This document shows, piece by piece, positions 57,040 to 59,543 of a stretch of 59,543 bases of DNA; position 1 is the stretch's first letter; every line of letters begins with the position of its first letter. The notes under the pieces are model-generated. The model had not been told where the DNA came from and did not search any database. It saw only the letters and a list, made by a program, of their open reading frames with translations. A program made the translations under genes and the position numbers. Origin of the DNA: a virus; the IMG/VR virus record IMGVR_UViG_3300036846_000476, positions 1 to 59,543 of that record; one strand, given 5' to 3'.

Positions 57040-57599
57040 GCATCATCAAGCCTCGACGTGTTCTCCATTGTATTGTTTGCGGCGTGTTAATTGGTGACAG
57101 TCGCAGCAAGTCCGCGAAGACTTGCGGAAATACCGAATGCGATAAGGAGGTTCATAAGTGGGCGTTAGCGAGGTGGCTAGCACGGCATCCTCGGCGCGGT
57201 AATTACCCACCTATATACACTAACTGCTGTATTTGTGGTACGACGTTTCGGAAAACCGGTAATCAGAAAACCTGTAGCGTAGAATGTAGGGTTTATTATT
57301 ACAAATGCCTAAATTACAACGGTAAGCAACGCACGCGCAAACAAGGGTATTGTGTTTACTGCGGCACCATTCTGCAAAATACCAAGTACTCAAAGCCACG
57401 CCGTTTATGCAGTGAAGCATGTCGGACTAAACGAAACCATTTAATGTGCTCAGCGCGCGCCCGACGTGACACTGCTCTAGCCAACCTTATACGAGAGTTT
57501 GGCATTTCGTTCACACTAGAGTCCACAGCCGCCCAAGCCCTAAAGGAGATCATCCCCCATGCTGAGTACCGAACGCTATCCTGGCAAGACCGGCGCTAA
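57036..57599 (+). CDS. Triple zinc-finger protein (HNH-related?)
   Basis: 187 residues with three repeats of C-x2-C then C-x3/4-C (HCIVCGVL...CGNTEC; NCCICGTTFR...CSVEC; YCVYCGTIL...CSEAC), each spaced about 40 residues. Such fingers occur in phage HNH homing endonucleases, but I see no clear H-N-H catalytic core. The base composition is less G+C-rich than its neighbours, suggesting recent transfer. It sits between the polymerase and the nuclease genes. Confidence 0.6.
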   Translation: MSIIKPRRVLHCIVCGVLIGDSRSKSAKTCGNTECDKEVHKWALARWLARHPRRGNYPPIYTNCCICGTTFRKTGNQKTCSVECRVYYYKCLNYNGKQRTRKQGYCVYCGTILQNTKYSKPRRLCSEACRTKRNHLMCSARARRDTALANLIREFGISFTLESTAAQALKEIIPHAEYRTLSWQDRR

Positions 57600-58056
57600 A
57601 CGTCAGTCCTTTGCCGCCGCAAACCCGCGCGATGTTCTACTGCGTGTTATCAAGCGGAGTGAAGATGAGGAAGATGCTCGCCATAAATGTTGGAGTGTCG
57701 TTTCTAAAGACCCAAACTTAATCCGTACCATCTATGAGTACTGGTTTGGAAACAACTACCAAAGTGCTGTTCGCGAGACGCGCGGACAAAAAAAGAAACG
57801 GCGGACCAAGGCTGAAATCGCAGCAGACGTTGAACAGATGCGTGCTCATGTCGATCGCCACATCGAGTACAAGGTCTCGATCAAGCTGCTGAATATGATA
57901 ATGCCAAGCGGTAAATTCCTCGCTGACTCGACGCGTGAGGAACTAGCGCCGCTAAGTGGATGGGTCGAGCGTATCGTTGATCGTCTACAACCCGGTCAGA
58001 CCGTCGCGCAAGCTGGTCTGACAGAGCGCGATCTCCGGTCGTTGTACCATGTTTAG
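57559..58056 (+). CDS. Protein of unknown function in replication module
   Basis: 165 residues starting MLSTERYPGKTGAKRQSFAA. Helical, with a basic patch QKKKRRTKAEIAADVEQM. Overlaps the zinc-finger gene by 41 bases, so one of the two starts may be later; the ATG at 57559 has no clear site. Likely nucleic acid-linked by context. Confidence 0.65.
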   Translation: MLSTERYPGKTGAKRQSFAAANPRDVLLRVIKRSEDEEDARHKCWSVVSKDPNLIRTIYEYWFGNNYQSAVRETRGQKKKRRTKAEIAADVEQMRAHVDRHIEYKVSIKLLNMIMPSGKFLADSTREELAPLSGWVERIVDRLQPGQTVAQAGLTERDLRSLYHV

Positions 58057-58705
58057 TTGGAGCTACTCACGCCTCAAGAACTTCGAGACGTGCCCGAAGC
58101 GTCACTACCACTACGACGTGGCGAAGGACACGATCGACGGCGACAGCGAGGCGCTGCAGGAAGGCCACCGAATGCACAAGGCCTTTCAAGTAAGAGTAGC
58201 AGCAGGAATTAAGTTACCCCTTGGGTACGTACAGTACGAACCGTTAATATCTAAATTAGCGGATGCACCAGGTCTCAACTACGCCGAGCAGAAATTAGCA
58301 CTAGATGCTAATTTCAAGCCAGCGAGCTGGCGCGGCGCGGCGTGGTTCCGCGCGGTCATCGACTTCTGCAAGGTGCGTGAGAAGAGCGTCATCGTGGTCG
58401 ACTACAAATCAGGAAAACCACAAGAAGATGATACACAGCTGGCGTTGCAGGCTGCCACCGTGCTGCACCACCTCGACAAGATCGAAAGCGTCAAGTCCGC
58501 GTTCCTGTTCACCGCATTCGATAAGCTGGTATCACGCGACTACACACGCGACGACCTGGCGCGGATATGGGCCAACGTCCTGCCACGGGTCCAAAGACTC
58601 GAAGCTGCACAAACCAATCAGGAGTACCCGCCCAAACCGAGCGGGCTTTGTATCAAGTACTGCGGCGTGACATCCTGCCCCTATCATGGTGTCGGGAGCC
58701 GGTGA
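58049..58705 (+). CDS. Cas4/RecB-like PD-(D/E)XK nuclease
   Basis: 218 residues. N-terminal SWSYSRLKNFETCPKRHYHY is the usual start of RecB-type nucleases. Active-site order: H in GHRMHKAF, D in FRAVIDFCKV, then D-Y-K in VVDYKSGKPQ with Q in DDTQLALQAA. A C-terminal cysteine group (LCIKYCGVTSCPYHG), with Cys in FETCPK, suggests a 4Fe-4S cluster as in Cas4. It probably processes DNA ends for recombination or packaging. Confidence 0.85.
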   Translation: MFSWSYSRLKNFETCPKRHYHYDVAKDTIDGDSEALQEGHRMHKAFQVRVAAGIKLPLGYVQYEPLISKLADAPGLNYAEQKLALDANFKPASWRGAAWFRAVIDFCKVREKSVIVVDYKSGKPQEDDTQLALQAATVLHHLDKIESVKSAFLFTAFDKLVSRDYTRDDLARIWANVLPRVQRLEAAQTNQEYPPKPSGLCIKYCGVTSCPYHGVGSR

Positions 58706-58977
58706 TGGCAGACCAGTTTATCATTCGTTGGGAAGATGCCCACCAGGAGCCGCAGGTCGCGCCTAACCCAAACTACCCCAATGGGATCGACCTCGATCTG
58801 ACGACGGTGGGCATGCCGTCCTGCGAGACGGCGCTGCCCTACCCAGCCAAGCGGATTGGCATGTACTTCATTACCTGCATCAAGTGCGGGTTGCGCTTAG
58901 GTGTGACGACGGCTGGGCGGCCCGATGATCCGCGTTCGGTCAGGGTTTCCTGCAAGACAGAGTTTGGCAGGGCGTGA
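58705..58977 (+). CDS. Conserved small phage protein with zinc knuckle
   Basis: 90 residues from ATG 58705. FIIRWEDAHQEPQVAPNPNY and GMPSCETALPYPAKRIGMYF, then CIKCGLRLGVTTAGRPDDPR, is a well-known small phage family of unknown function. A CIKC pair with two other Cys may bind zinc. Overlaps the nuclease stop (TGATG). Confidence 0.87.
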   Translation: MADQFIIRWEDAHQEPQVAPNPNYPNGIDLDLTTVGMPSCETALPYPAKRIGMYFITCIKCGLRLGVTTAGRPDDPRSVRVSCKTEFGRA

Positions 58978-59243
58978 TGGTCGCGTCCTACGACGTCTCG
59001 ATCCACGAGCTGATCCGGAAGCAGGTGCCGCAACGGTTGTTGGAGCAAGGGTTGGACTTTGCGCTGATGACCGACCCCTACCATCTGCGTACCGTGGCGC
59101 GCTTCATAGTACGAAATCATTTAACGCAAGTAGATCAGGCGTTGCCAGAGATCGTCCTAGAGCGTCTCAAGATCGACGGTCGGTTCATCGCCTGCAAGAT
59201 ACCCGACTGGTATATCTCCCACCTATGTACGATACCAATATGA
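58977..59243 (+). CDS. Small protein of unknown function
   Basis: 88 residues from ATG 58977 (a GTG at 58974 would add one). SIHELIRKQVPQRLLEQGLD, then a helix and strands (EIVLERLKIDGRFIACKIPD). The stop overlaps the start of the VRR-NUC gene. Unknown. Confidence 0.7.
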   Translation: MVASYDVSIHELIRKQVPQRLLEQGLDFALMTDPYHLRTVARFIVRNHLTQVDQALPEIVLERLKIDGRFIACKIPDWYISHLCTIPI

Positions 59244-59543
59244 GAACCACCTCCGAACGCACGATCAAGTTCCGCATCAAGGCCGTGCTCGATAAATATA
59301 GGAGCTGTTGTTATTATTTTATGCCGGTGCCCGGCGGGTACGGCAGGCAGACCCTCGACTATCTGGGGTTCGTCTGCGGCAAGGGGTTCGCGATCGAGGC
59401 CAAGCGCAGCGACGGTAAGCCGACGCCGCGCCAGGAGGTGACGATCGCGCAGATCGGGGCCGCCGGGGTGCCGGTCTTTGTCATCAAGGACGAGGACAGC
59501 CTCGACGTATTTAAAAATTGGATAAGGGAACAAGTGGATGGGC
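59240..59543 (+). CDS. VRR-NUC-type nuclease, 5' part (continues at base 1)
   Basis: In the circle this is 59240-59416 joined to 1-174: 116 residues. It is a PD-(D/E)XK nuclease of the VRR-NUC type: N-terminal helix TIKFRIKAVLDKYRSCCYYF, then PVPGGYGRQTLDYLGFVCGK with D40, the E53-x-K55 pair in FAIEAKRSDG and Q65 in TPRQ. Such nucleases resolve or trim branched DNA in replication or packaging. The start overlaps the previous stop. A family B-like site lies inside the gene at 59297. Confidence 0.8.
   Translation, partial: MRTTSERTIKFRIKAVLDKYRSCCYYFMPVPGGYGRQTLDYLGFVCGKGFAIEAKRSDGKPTPRQEVTIAQIGAAGVPVFVIKDEDSLDVFKNWIREQVDG
59297..59309. promoter_or_regulatory. Family B operator (TATAGGAGCTGTT), inside a gene
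   Basis: Left arm intact, right arm degenerate, within the VRR-NUC gene near codon 20. Confidence 0.45.
59417..59543. repeat. Terminal direct repeat, right copy
   Basis: Exact copy of bases 1-127. Joining the two gives a 59,416-bp circle in which the nuclease gene starting at 59240 is restored. Confidence 0.95.

Noticed and set aside
1-59543. tRNA genes or a DNA/ATP ligase gene
   Set aside because: No TTCRA-arm plus cloverleaf was noticed and no ligase K-x-D-G motif was recognised in the likely genes; a dedicated scan could still find a tRNA.

Overview
The window is a complete, circularly permuted genome of a temperate, podovirus-like phage. The first 127 bases are repeated exactly as the last 127 (59417-59543), so the unit length is 59,416 bp, and one gene (a VRR-NUC-type nuclease) runs across the join. 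The repeat length suggests an assembler k-mer overlap, not a biological terminal repeat. The host is most likely an alphaproteobacterium, possibly a rhizobium relative. That is an inference from the G+C-rich coding sequence, the integrase N-terminal type, a GcrA-like small protein and a chaperone-like gene family common in such phages. No tRNA, rRNA, CRISPR array or insertion sequence was seen.

Layout. (1) From 55.1 kb through the join to 8.9 kb, plus strand: replication and recombination (family A DNA polymerase, zinc-finger protein, Cas4/RecB-like nuclease, VRR-NUC nuclease, SNF2-type helicase, zinc-binding DNA-binding candidate, primase-helicase), then excisionase, tyrosine integrase and a probable attP region. 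(2) 8.8-37.5 kb, minus strand: one long late block. Read from its promoter side it holds portal, small virion proteins, scaffold, major capsid protein, adaptor and tail-tube proteins, a fibre with an S74 chaperone domain, tail nozzle, collagen-like protein, second S74 fibre, GNAT-like protein, three ejection/internal virion proteins including one of 2263 residues, and a cluster of small genes. (3) 37.5-40.2 kb, plus: small and large terminase and three small genes. (4) 40.2-41.5 kb, minus: a winged-helix regulator and a degraded phosphoesterase-like protein. (5) 41.5-44.2 kb: control region with terminators, hairpins, an AT-rich stretch, six TGACGTCA-type boxes, a ribbon-helix-helix gene and a consensus sigma-70 promoter. 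(6) 44.2-55.0 kb, plus: early accessory genes, including a Ku homologue and an AAA ATPase / middle protein / VWA-metallopeptidase module.

The most unusual feature is two families of dispersed palindromes. Family A is TTAGTACCGGTACTAA: 14 exact and 6 variant copies around the whole genome, between genes, over stop codons, or inside genes, where it is usually read as Ser-Thr-Gly-Thr. Family B is TATAG-N3-CTATA: 18 copies, mostly just 5' of genes and overlapping several candidate -10 elements. Both look like binding sites for phage regulators or for a genome-wide silencing or partition system. Ku suggests end joining of the injected genome together with a host LigD-type ligase, since no ligase is recognised here. 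No RNA polymerase gene was recognised, so transcription probably uses the host enzyme, and no free-standing endolysin gene is obvious.
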